DNA from: Patagioenas fasciata
Taxonomy: Eukaryota > Chordata > Aves > Columbiformes > Columbidae
Assembly (NCBI RefSeq): GCF_037038585.1
Contig: NC_092523.1
Span: 47,261,501-47,325,500, forward strand
Direction: 5' to 3'
Length of the DNA stretch: 64,000 nt
This document shows positions 41,001-48,033 of the stretch, in pieces. The first letter of the stretch is position 1, and each line of letters starts with the position of its first letter. Position numbers and translations under genes: made by a program. The notes beneath the pieces were generated by a model that worked only from the letters and a program-made list of their open reading frames with translations, did no database searches and was not told the origin of the DNA.

Positions 41001-42697
41001 GAGCACAGCCTGAAAACCATGCAGAGGTTGATGACTACCTCTGGTGATGGCCCCAATTACTCCTTCCCGATGTCAGCGTTCCAGAGCCGGCAGTACACAT
41101 GCCTCTTTTAAACCCCTTATTTTAGGCCATGTACAACACACACACTATCAGTACGTTGGTTTCTTACCTCATCCCCACTGATCTCATTTTTACATATTCT
41201 GACTCCTACAAGATTCCATGAACTTCAAGTTCCTATTTTCTGACTAAAAACTGATACATTGTTACATCTCTTAACCCCTGTCCTCTGTATTTTGTTTACA
41301 AGCCATCATGTATATAGAAACACATCAGTGATTAGATCTGCATTTCAACCCTCCAATTACTTCACAGAAAGATCACTTAATACAATTCAATTCAGGCTTC
41401 GCAGAGTCTGTTTATAAATCAGGATCTAAGAACTAGAAAAGCTACTTATCAGTTCACTGGAGAGTGTCTTAATCTAAATTGCTTGGTATCTACCTTCTCA
41501 TCACCAGAAAAGAAATAAGTAACAGTCTTCAGACCTTCTTGGAAGGTTACTCTAATGTCCAGAAAAAGCAGGATAGATTAAATAAAGTTTTTGTTAGCAA
41601 GAAAGCAGCATTTATGAAAGCTGAAACCTTAAAATTATCTAAATTAAATAATAAATTCCATCTAAATTAAATAATAAATTCCCTTAATCACTATATTTCC
41701 TCACTGTCATACTGGTACTTCCCTTCCTGATATCTCTGGGACACCAAGGGTATATACAGCATTAACTCTTGCAACAGTATTCCCTTTCCCTGCTGCCCAC
41801 TGCATGTCTGCATGTAGAACATTTTGTTTGCACAACAGTCACAGTGGAAGAGCTGCGAAGTTACAATACACCTGTTTCATCCTGAAAACTCAAGGGCTAT
41901 TCAACACAATAAATACACAGTAAATACAGATGCCTTCAGCTCCCTCCACTTCTTTATATCTATGTTAACAGGTGATCAAATCACAGCACTTAGCAACCTG
42001 AAATAATGAAAAACTGTCAGTTCTTTGAAAAGCAAATGTGTGCCACTAAGGATAAACTGTTTATCTTCCCCATCGCTCCCCTCCCCTTCAAATCAATACA
42101 AATTTGCATGAGGATGAAACAGGACAGAGAAGGAGACAAAGACATGTCAGAAATGACACCAGTTTCTACAGTTTTTACAGTTACGTAAAAGAGAGATTTC
42201 ACTGCAATTCTTACCTCCTCTTTAGTCTCTTTAAATGAAGACTTTAAAGACCGACTTCTGTGGTCCTGGGGCTTGGTTTCTTCCTGCTGCCCAAAAAGTT
42301 CCTCGATTGTCTTTGTATCAATCTGATACTGTGGTCTGGCAGCAATCGTCCAGATGTTGTTTTTACCGCGGACTTGTTCTTCAGGGATAGTTTTCCAGAA
42401 AAAACTCCGCATTCGTTTTTTTTTGCTGTGGTTGTCGTGCCCGTTTACCAGTTGTGGAGGCAGAGGTACGCTTGGCCCAGGCAGCGGAGGAGGAGGGGGC
42501 GGTGGGGGCGGTATCCCTGGGGGCAGCGGAGGGGCCGGGGGTGCCCCTGTGAGGGGACATGGCGGTGGGGGTGGCAGTGCCGCAGGCTGAGAAAGCTGGG
42601 ACGCTGTCGTCGTGTCTTCGCTCATTAATCCCGTCGCAACTGGAATAGCCCCATTTTCTTTATCATTGACCAAGGAGAGACAATTCATAACATGCAT
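12024..42697 (-). CDS. FHDC1: FHDC1 (FH2 domain-containing protein 1 / inverted formin 1), complete coding region, 11 coding exons
   Basis: Joined minus-strand exons: 42697-42215, 35230-35169, 34641-34539, 26344-26259, 26173-26073, 22750-22680, 22576-22469, 21591-21521, 19203-19086, 17196-17032, 14066-12024. Every junction is GT-AG and the reading phase is kept throughout, giving 3411 nt and 1136 aa. Order: proline-rich FH1 (about residues 41-81), FH2 domain (about 93-480) with its G-N-x-M-N signature at 297-301, then a long Ser/Lys/Arg-rich tail. Having FH1-FH2 at the N terminus with no GTPase-binding or DID region is the 'inverted formin' layout. The family nucleates or bundles actin, and the FHDC1 tail is known to bind microtubules, with roles in Golgi ribbon and primary cilium. 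Lys324 (ADTK) and Ile175 (NIGIFL) sit where FH2 domains contact actin. The start (MHVMNC) has A at -3 and matches the vertebrate N terminus I remember. No frameshift or premature stop is seen. Confidence 0.95.
14208..14235. repeat. CA-rich microsatellite
   Basis: Interrupted (CA)n with CG interruptions (TACGCACACACACGCACACA type), about 140 nt upstream, in the FHDC1 sense, of the terminal-exon acceptor. Confidence 0.9.
16487..16549 (+). mobile_element. CR1 LINE 3'-end fragment
   Basis: The segment 'ATGGACTAGATGACCTTTGA...' followed by AGGTCCCTTCCAACCC and a TTCATGATTCTG tail is the typical 3' terminus of chicken-repeat-1 elements. It is heavily 5'-truncated (63 bp). Confidence 0.9.
17032..17196 (-). 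CDS. FHDC1: FHDC1 coding exon (end of FH2, residues 402-456)
   Basis: A 165-nt, phase-0 exon with acceptor ACTACAG and donor GTAAGA. It encodes [20 protein letters not shown], then a segment with [21 protein letters not shown] and DKAVK. The 'FF.ED....L.E.F..F..F' pattern is the conserved FH2 post-domain signature. Confidence 0.95.
19086..19203 (-). CDS. FHDC1: FHDC1 coding exon (FH2, residues 362-401)
   Basis: A 118-nt exon with acceptor TTTTTAG and donor GTTTGT. It encodes [20 protein letters not shown], then [19 protein letters not shown], a heptad-like helical stretch matching the FH2 C-terminal region. The GTTTGT donor is weak at +3 to +5. Confidence 0.92.
20815..20995 (+). mobile_element. 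MIR-like (CORE-SINE) ancient SINE fragment
   Basis: The sequence follows the MIR pattern: a 'CCATTTTACAG' core, then a G/A-rich stretch, then 'AAGGAAGTGGCAAAACTGGG', 'ACTAGAACTTCAG' and 'CACTGTCTCAC'. These parallel the MIR sections for 'ATTTTACAGATGAGGAAACTG' (shown here only by resemblance) and 'AGTGGCAGAGCTGGGATT'. It is diverged, and the boundaries are approximate. Confidence 0.6.
21521..21591 (-). CDS. FHDC1: FHDC1 coding exon (FH2, residues 339-362)
   Basis: A 71-nt exon with acceptor GTTTCAG and donor GTAAGT. It encodes [20 protein letters not shown] then DAA and two bases of Arg362. This is the alpha-helical post-core part of FH2. Confidence 0.93.
22469..22576 (-). CDS. FHDC1: FHDC1 coding exon (FH2 core, residues 303-338)
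   Basis: A 108-nt, phase-0 exon with a TTTTTTAG-type acceptor and a GTATAG donor. It encodes [20 protein letters not shown], then [16 protein letters not shown]. Lys324 in ADTK sits where other formins have an actin-contact lysine. The GTATAG donor is weaker than the others in the gene, and reading through it hits an immediate stop (GTA TAG). Confidence 0.93.
22680..22750 (-). CDS. FHDC1: FHDC1 coding exon carrying the FH2 G-N-x-M-N signature (residues 279-302)
   Basis: A 71-nt exon with acceptor CTTATAG and donor GTAAGT. It encodes [17 protein letters not shown] followed by AGNIMNA. G-N-x-M-N is the most diagnostic motif of FH2 domains, followed across the junction by [15 protein letters not shown]. 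The downstream intron is only 103 nt. Confidence 0.95.
22751..26072 (-). other. FHDC1: FHDC1 intron with CR1 insertion
   Basis: A 3.3-kb intron whose main recognisable content is a 645-bp CR1 fragment (23731-24375) in the same orientation as the gene. The remainder is AT-rich unique sequence. Confidence 0.85.
23731..24375 (-). mobile_element. CR1 LINE, 5'-truncated, about 645 bp
   Basis: Minus-oriented CR1 with its 3' tail (overlapping TCATAGAAT units) at 23731 and truncation near 24375. The minus-strand frame at 24197-23904 still encodes a remnant of the CR1 reverse-transcriptase C terminus ([36 protein letters not shown]). The frame is interrupted beyond that, so the copy is dead. Confidence 0.95.
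26073..26173 (-). CDS. FHDC1: FHDC1 coding exon (FH2, residues 245-279)
   Basis: A 101-nt exon with acceptor GCTGCAG and donor GTAATT. It encodes [14 protein letters not shown] followed by a short Ser/Cys loop and a basic helix ending RRATK. RIEAMVL is a conserved FH2 core helix. The exon leaves one base (G) to complete Glu279 in the next exon. Confidence 0.94.
26259..26344 (-). CDS. FHDC1: FHDC1 coding exon (FH2, residues 217-245)
   Basis: An 86-nt exon with acceptor TTTTCTAG and donor GTAAGG. It encodes [20 protein letters not shown] and continues to IQVP, the FH2 helix-loop segment containing the 'L..AD.F' pattern. It ends with two bases of Asn245. The next intron (26174-26258) is only 85 nt, close to the lower limit for vertebrate splicing. 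Confidence 0.94.
30662..30755. repeat. Direct repeat copy A (94 bp) in FHDC1 intron
   Basis: Begins CTATGACCAGGAAGGGTGTT and ends in ATAACTCCT. It matches copy B at 31686-31781 with three substitutions and one 2-nt CT indel in the CTCTCT run. I recognise no transposon family. Confidence 0.95.
31686..31781. repeat. Direct repeat copy B (96 bp) in FHDC1 intron
   Basis: Second copy of the element at 30662-30755, same orientation, start points 1024 nt apart. The sequence between and outside the copies is not similar, so only this short unit was duplicated. Confidence 0.95.
34539..34641 (-). CDS. FHDC1: FHDC1 coding exon (FH2, residues 182-216)
   Basis: A 103-nt exon that begins with one base completing Lys182 and ends in GAG-GAG before GTAAAT. 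It encodes SAESIIEDI, a Tyr-His-Gly-Arg segment, and then a [10 protein letters not shown] end typical of the FH2 helical region. The upstream intron is only 527 nt. A poly(A)-like run on the plus strand lies just downstream near 34498-34516. Confidence 0.93.
35169..35230 (-). CDS. FHDC1: FHDC1 coding exon (FH2, residues 162-182)
   Basis: A 62-nt exon between a CTCTCAG acceptor and a GTAAG donor. It encodes [20 protein letters not shown] plus two bases of the next Lys codon. The NIGIFL segment is the FH2 knob motif, and its second Ile (residue 175) aligns with the isoleucine needed for actin binding in other formins. It was too short to stand out as an ORF and was placed by recognising the FH2 motif and by phase. 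Confidence 0.93.
35231..42214 (-). other. FHDC1: Large FHDC1 intron (7.0 kb)
   Basis: Contains a 23-bp perfect tandem duplication (41637-41682) and an unassigned protein-like open segment on the plus strand (38246-38470). No known repeat family was recognised by eye. Confidence 0.8.
41637..41682. repeat. Perfect tandem duplication, 2 x 23 bp
   Basis: Two adjacent identical 23-bp units (ATCTAAATTAAATAATAAAT plus TCC) at 41637-41659 and 41660-41682 in FHDC1 intronic DNA. Confidence 0.95.
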
Positions 42698-42843
42698 TTT
42701 ATGGCCCCTCCGAAGAGGAGAGCGTTACTTCCTCAGATGGGTTTGAAACATCGAAGAGCGAGCACAGCAGCACCAATATCAGGCACTCTCAAGCCCTAGT
42801 CTGCCAGCAGCAGTACAAGGCGGGACTGTGCCATCTCCACAAC
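42215..42843 (-). CDS. FHDC1: FHDC1 exon 2: 5' leader, start codon, FH1 and beginning of FH2
   Basis: The acceptor at 42845-42844 follows a T-rich tract. 146 nt of leader precede the ATG at 42697-42695, and coding runs to 42215 (residues 1-161), ending in GAG-GAG before GTAAG. Residues 41-81 are an FH1-type polyproline segment with a run of nine prolines, the type of sequence that binds profilin and SH3 or WW domains. The basic [12 protein letters not shown] stretch near residues 92-103 opens the FH2 domain. Its Trp101 and the following NNIW are typical of the FH2 lasso. The frame stays open into the intron for about 65 codons, which is not coding evidence. The GC-rich FH1 segment produces large false open frames on the opposite strand. 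Confidence 0.94.
42725..42751 (-). other. FHDC1: Second short uORF in FHDC1 exon 2 (8 codons)
   Basis: ATG at 42751-42749, frame MFQTHLRK, TAA at 42727-42725, ending 27 nt before the main ATG. The short gap would limit re-initiation at the main start. Translation is inferred, not shown. Confidence 0.6.
42789..42834 (-). other. FHDC1: Short upstream ORFs in FHDC1 leader (12-codon uORF; end of the exon-1 uORF)
   Basis: An ATG at 42834-42832 opens a 12-codon frame (MAQSRLVLLLAD) closed by TAG at 42798-42796. If transcription starts upstream of 47343, an ATG at 47343-47341 in exon 1 opens a second frame (MGGGGGDAGLSCAR...) that crosses the splice junction and stops at TGA 42791-42789. Both lie in the predicted leader and close before the main start at 42697. 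Confidence 0.6.
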
Positions 42844-45800
42844 CTGCAACAAAGGACAATAGGGACACTCAGATCAGAGAGACTGGAGATTGTCCCTCAC
42901 AGTGAAAAGACACTAAAATTAAGGTATAACAGCTATAAAGCTTTTAATGCAGAAAGGAGCTGTAGTGAATCAGAAGTCTTTCCCAGGGCAATCATATAAA
43001 AATTATCCACATCAAGATTTCACATTACTACACACCAAGAATGTATATAAAAGTAAGAATACCTCTTAATCACCCACAGTAGGTACTGAATGCCCCTATT
43101 AGTTCAGTGCAAATTTGTAAAAGAACACATTTATCTCAAATGGTTAAAACAAACAAATATTATCTCACTCCTAATTTTAGATTTTCTTGTAAGAGATGAT
43201 TACACACAGTTAGAAAATGTAAGTACTAACTATGGTGCTAGATTGACTGGATCAAACAGATTGTTTGAATCCTTTTAACTCATGGCTTAAATCCAAGCTG
43301 CATTAAAATAACGAACAATACGTCAATGACTTAACAATCTAGCCTAATTTACTGCTTTTTTGCCTTCGTATTTTTCCACACAATCGTTGATAAGAGAAAA
43401 ATAGTGTACAATCCCTAAATTCTTTATGTTCACTGAGCATATACTTACAGCATTTGCATTGCACCATTACTGGTCTGCTTACACTACCTCCCAAAATGAA
43501 CTAAGAGAAGAAAAACCGCAGTTCAGTTAAGCTGCCTCTTACAATCTACTTCAGTATTTATGTTAACAGAGTCAGTTCAATAAGCAGAGAGAAAGGACAG
43601 AGGAGCTGATAGTAACAGTAACCTACACATCCTCAGCTCTGTACATAGGCAAAGCTTTAAATATTTAGGAAGTCTTCTACACCTAGATTGCCGCAGGAAG
43701 CAGCTTAACAGGAATCACAATAATTTTGAGAAATTTTTCTTATATTTTCACCTACTAAATGAGTATGTTGTCATTGACAGTTAACCTTCAAGTAAGAGTA
43801 TGACTTCCAGAAAAAGCAGAATTCTGACAAGCCAATTCTATTAAAACAGATTCACTTCATAAGTCTCAGAGAAAACAAATTAAGGTGTTTCAAATACAGA
43901 CCAACGAAGAATCACATGGTTTTAGCGAAATTTGTTATATAGCTCTAAAAAAAATGGGGCATTTACAAAAAAAATCAAAGATAACACACATCACAAATTT
44001 AGATAGAAGATAGCCCCTGAGCAAAAATCATTTGTAGGAAAGCTCAACAGAAAAAGCTGAAGTAATGCATTGGCACATGAACAATATCAAATCAGAAATT
44101 TGGCACTGATTTAGTCGTATGCCTCTTCAACAGGGTTCACACAGACCTAAGAGCAATCCAGATCAATTTGATGTTGTGTAATAGTGATGAAAAACCTTCA
44201 CTATTTTTGCCAGAGTTCCATCATTAGAGTGGACACGAACAAACAGATGCAACTCGCTAAACAAGCCTTAGGGCAAATTCCCTCTTGGTCTGCAAGGGCT
44301 CAGCCACTCACAGCTTCACTGAAGTCAATAGAAACCAACACAAAATAATCCACTATACCTTGTTTTCCTCAACCACTTGCATAGGTAGCATCAAATTCCT
44401 CGTTACTGCTTCAGAATTTCTAACCTTTTAACTTACATTATCAAGGTATTTACAAGAAAACACATATTAAAACCTGTATGAGGTTTAAGTCGTAGGAATA
44501 ATGGAAAATATTTTAATGGCAAGGTAAAAAGGGGAAGAGCTACAAAGAAAGTAGACCAGGATAGAGGGTTTCTAATTTAAATCAGCATTAATACCCAGTT
44601 GCTATTACAGAGCTCTGTATGTTCGTGCCTCTCCTCCCAACTTCATGATCATAGAAGCAGAGAGGCATAACAAGGCAGGTGCAAGGTGGTGGAAAGAGAT
44701 TAAGCACTTAAGCAATTAAGTGTTGCACTAATTTAAAGAAACACTCAACCAGGAAAAAATCTTTTCCTCCCTACCACTTATTTAAAAATGAAAAATGTAT
44801 TAGCTAGTCTTCCACTGTCACACAGCAGCATTCAACAGTTCTTATTTTCAGACTTGGGCTCACACAGATTTAAAAAAAGAAAGAAAAGAGAGACAGACTG
44901 ACTGACCAATGGATCATGCCCCTGGGCACTGTGCAAGAACTTCCAAAAAATCTAGGTGCTTTAAGAAAAATGGGATCAAATCCTAATGAAACAAAGTTGT
45001 AAGTGATGAATCATCAGAGTCCCAGCACTAACACACAAGAATGGAAAATGACTGATCTCAAACCTGAGCGCTTCTGAGTTGGACAAGAGACACTCCTAGT
45101 GAAAGGAGTGGAGAACACAAGAGGAAGAAAACATCCCAACCTAGATGTAAAGATAGATAGGAAAAATTGTCTTCAAGCCAGCCAGCTCTGTACTGCTTTA
45201 GATGAAGTAACCGTCACCCAGAATCAGGAAAGGGGAACCACCGGCATCTGGAAGGAAGGCATGAAAGGAAAGACAGAGCATGATGGCTAGCACTCAGCTT
45301 TGTCTTCTGACAGACAACCACGATGCAGGTGACAGAGGGCACCTGCTGGTAAGAGGATGGTGGTCTCAAGTTACCAGATACCAGAAGACTGGTCAAAATC
45401 CCCTTCTCCTGCTGTGTCTGGGAGATGTTCCCGGCTCCCCTGCCGTTGCGGTGGGTGGGAGAGGAGAGACACCAGCAGCTGGGACTGGCTCTGGACTGCT
45501 TGTTGGTATCAGCAGGTGTCTCCGAGCAGGAAGCACAGCCAGAGGAGGTGGGGAACCGTTCTGACGGGGAACTACAGGTTACTGAGACACGCCGGGACTG
45601 GGATGCATAATAAAACCCAAGCAAAATTTTAACTCCTACGGAGCCTCTTCCCACTTTTCAAAGGATTAAAGAGGAGAAAAAGAAAGGGACCCAAGAACAA
45701 ACGTTTCATATGTCTCAATTACGCTTAATTATTGCATGTTTGTTATCCAAAACAGACCAAGAAGTACAAGAACTCTCAAGTAACATCTTTACTGCACTTT

Positions 45801-47299
45801 TTAATTGCACCCATATTTGGCATAAAAGAAATACTTTATTTCTTTGTCTCATTCATTGTTTTAGCCAACCTAATCTAACTTGGAAATATATTTCAAAGTT
45901 GGAGGGTTGAGACAACTTTCTCCCCAGGTAAGAGGACAAAGGCTCTAAAGTAATTTGTTTCTTGCAAAAAAGGCAGTTGCCACTGAGATGGACATACAAC
46001 ATATTTGCATACACAAATTAACAGGTGAAATGCACAACGTGCTGAAGGGCACCTCATAATGCATATTGCAAGATATTACTCCCTTTAACTCATGCCTAAT
46101 GTTCTCTGCTGCCCACATTCTGTCCTTCAAATTCTCATGAGAACAACGCCGATTTTGACACCAAAGCCCGACCACAGCATTTGTATGTCTGGGTCTCAAC
46201 AACAGCTGTACAAAAAGGTGAGCGGAGCAACCAGTCGCTACTGTAGATAAAGAAACTGCAAACGCCGCCTCGCACAACCAGCCACTGATCTTGCCAAAAC
46301 GTGTAGGTTACAAAGAAGACACAGCTCGTGCTATTGCAGCAACTTAGCGCTTCACCACTTCACGCGTCCGACAGAGTCCCTCACGGGGCACGGCCTCCCT
46401 GCCAGACCGGCTGGGACGGGAACTCCACGCAGGTTCAGGACACGAGCGAGCCGGGCAGTGGGCACAGGGCTCCCACGCCAGGCAGGGACCTTACGGCTTC
46501 TGTTAGGGCGCTTGATTCTACCTATTTTTTGTTCGGGCTCCCAGCCGCTGCGCTCACCCCGCCGCAGGGATGGGGACGCCAGGGGAACAGCCCTCACTCA
46601 GTCTTACCGTCCGACTGTCCGTCCGGAGCGGGTGTCCGTCCGGGGCGCACACAAAGGCCGGGCCAGCGCCTAAACGCCCGCCCAGCCGCCGGGACCGCCC
46701 GAGGGGCCCAGAAAGACCCTCAATTCGTAACTCCCCTCAAGCGACGCCACGGGCCAGGATCGCTGAGAGCTTTTCGGGGGTGACTGATGCGGCTGGACCC
46801 AGGGAACGGCCGCGACCCACTCACCTCAAGCTCCCGCCGGACCCCGGTCACCCTGAGGCGTCCCGTCCCGTCCCGTCCCGTCCCGTCCCGCCCCGCCCCG
46901 CCCGCAGGAGCCGCCCGACCCCCTCGCCTTTGCAGGGGCCGGGCGGGGAGCGACGCCCACCCCAACGGCAGCTGCTCCGGCGGCGAGAACCGGAGGTGCT
47001 CGCAGCAGCCCCCCGTTCCGCCGCACACGCCTGCCGCATAGACAGGGGACGGCCGGAGATCTAACAGAAACAGCGGGGGGGCGCCGGACCCCGGCGTCCC
47101 ACGGGGCGGGGCGCGGCACCCGCCTCCCCGGCCCGCTCTCCCCTTCGCCGTCTCGGGGAGGCGGACAAGGACCCACACAGGCGGCCGCGACCCCTTTGGC
47201 TGCGCCCCTCGGCAGCGCGGAGCCCCCGCGCAGCCAGCAGAAGGCCCTGGCATAGCTCCCGCTCCGCTCCGCGCCCCTCCCGCCGCCGCCGCCGCTCAC
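42844..47299 (-). other. FHDC1: FHDC1 first intron
   Basis: A 4.5-kb intron between the non-coding first exon and exon 2. It begins inside the CpG island (with the TCCCG microsatellite) and contains a GC-enriched patch around 45280-45600 with overlapping open frames on both strands but no recognisable protein. The rest is AT-rich. Confidence 0.7.
46861..46905. repeat. GC-rich pentanucleotide microsatellite, TCCCG x6 then CCCCG x2 and CCCG
   Basis: Six perfect TCCCG units pass into CCCCG units within the CpG island, about 400 nt inside FHDC1 intron 1. On the FHDC1 sense strand this reads as regularly spaced GGG runs separated by 1-2 nt (GGGAC units), a pattern able to form G-quadruplexes. Confidence 0.9.
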
Positions 47300-47540
47300 C
47301 TCCGCGCGCAGCTGAGCCCGGCGTCGCCGCCACCTCCTCCCATCGCGCCGCCGGAGCGGATGGGGGCGGGACAGCGCGCAGGCGTGGGCGGGGCCGCGGC
47401 AGGTGACAGCGGCGGGAGTGCCCCGGGATCCGCCCGCCCTCGCCCGGACCGCGAGGACAGCGCCCCGGCTCTTGCCCGGCACGGCCGCGCTACCGAAACG
47501 CTTGCGCGGGAGTGGGCCGGACTAGCGCCGAGTGCTGCCG
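47300..47540 (-). promoter_or_regulatory. FHDC1: FHDC1 CpG-island core promoter and non-coding exon 1
   Basis: Very GC- and CpG-rich, TATA-less DNA with GC boxes (GGGGCGGG at 47363-47370 and GGGCGGGGCC at about 47387-47396). A strong donor, GCGGAG/GTGAGC, sits at 47300/47299. Joining exon 1 (ending at 47300) to the exon 2 acceptor at 42843 gives the standard arrangement of a non-coding first exon and a 4.5-kb first intron. The start site is not visible but should lie between about 47345 and 47540. The orientation fits FHDC1; no gene on the plus strand shares the promoter. Confidence 0.7.
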
Positions 47541-47607
47541 CCGTGGTGTGCGGAGATGGGTATTGGCAAGCTCCTGATAAAATTAGTGGTGTATAAATAC
47601 ACATATA

Positions 47608-48033
47608 TCATAGAACAGTTTGGGTTGGAAGGAACCTTTGAAGGCTATTTAGTTCACCCCCTCTGCAATGAGCAGGGGCATCTTTAACTAGATTGGGTTG
47701 TTCAGAGCCTCATCCAGCCTGGCCTTGAATGTCTTCAGGGATGGGGCATCCACCAGCATCCAACCCGAGCCAGTGTTTCACTACACTAATTGTAAATAAT
47801 TTCTTTCTCATGTGTAACCTGAATCTCCTCCCTTTTAGTTTAAAACCATTAGCCCTTGTCCTGTCATAACAGGCCCTGCTAAAAAGTCTGTCCCCATAGG
47901 CCCCCTTTAAGTACTGAAAGGCCACAATACAGCCTTTTCTTCTCCTGGTTTAACCACCCCAACTGTCTGAGCCTGTTCGCATTGGAGAGGTGTTCCAGCC
48001 CCCGGATCATCTTGGTGGCCCTCCTCTGGACCC
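47608..48033 (-). mobile_element. CR1 LINE, 5'-truncated, next to the FHDC1 promoter
   Basis: The tail TCATAGAACAGTTTGGGTTG begins at 47608, and CR1-type sequence continues to CTGGACCC at 48033. Short frames retain CR1 peptide traces (YDRTRANGFKL, RRFRLHMRKKLF). More diverged than the copy at 23.7 kb. It lies about 60 bp beyond the edge of the CpG island. Confidence 0.93.

Larger units (their letters stand above)
46380..47545. other. CpG island spanning FHDC1 promoter, exon 1 and start of intron 1
   Basis: Base composition rises sharply to very high G+C with dense CpG from about 46380 and falls off by about 47545, against AT-rich flanks. Long open frames occur on both strands here only because stop codons are rare in such DNA. 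Their Arg/Pro/Ala/Gly-rich products show no domain and are not annotated. Confidence 0.85.

Noticed and set aside
42260-42628. Plus-strand frames of 78 and 122 codons with Gly-rich or Arg-rich runs
   Set aside because: They are the complement of the FH1 polyproline-coding DNA in FHDC1 exon 2.
46328-47604. Several long overlapping frames (up to 218 codons) on both strands
   Set aside because: They sit in the CpG island, where stop codons are rare. The products are Arg/Pro/Gly/Ala-rich with no domains and overlap in many frames.
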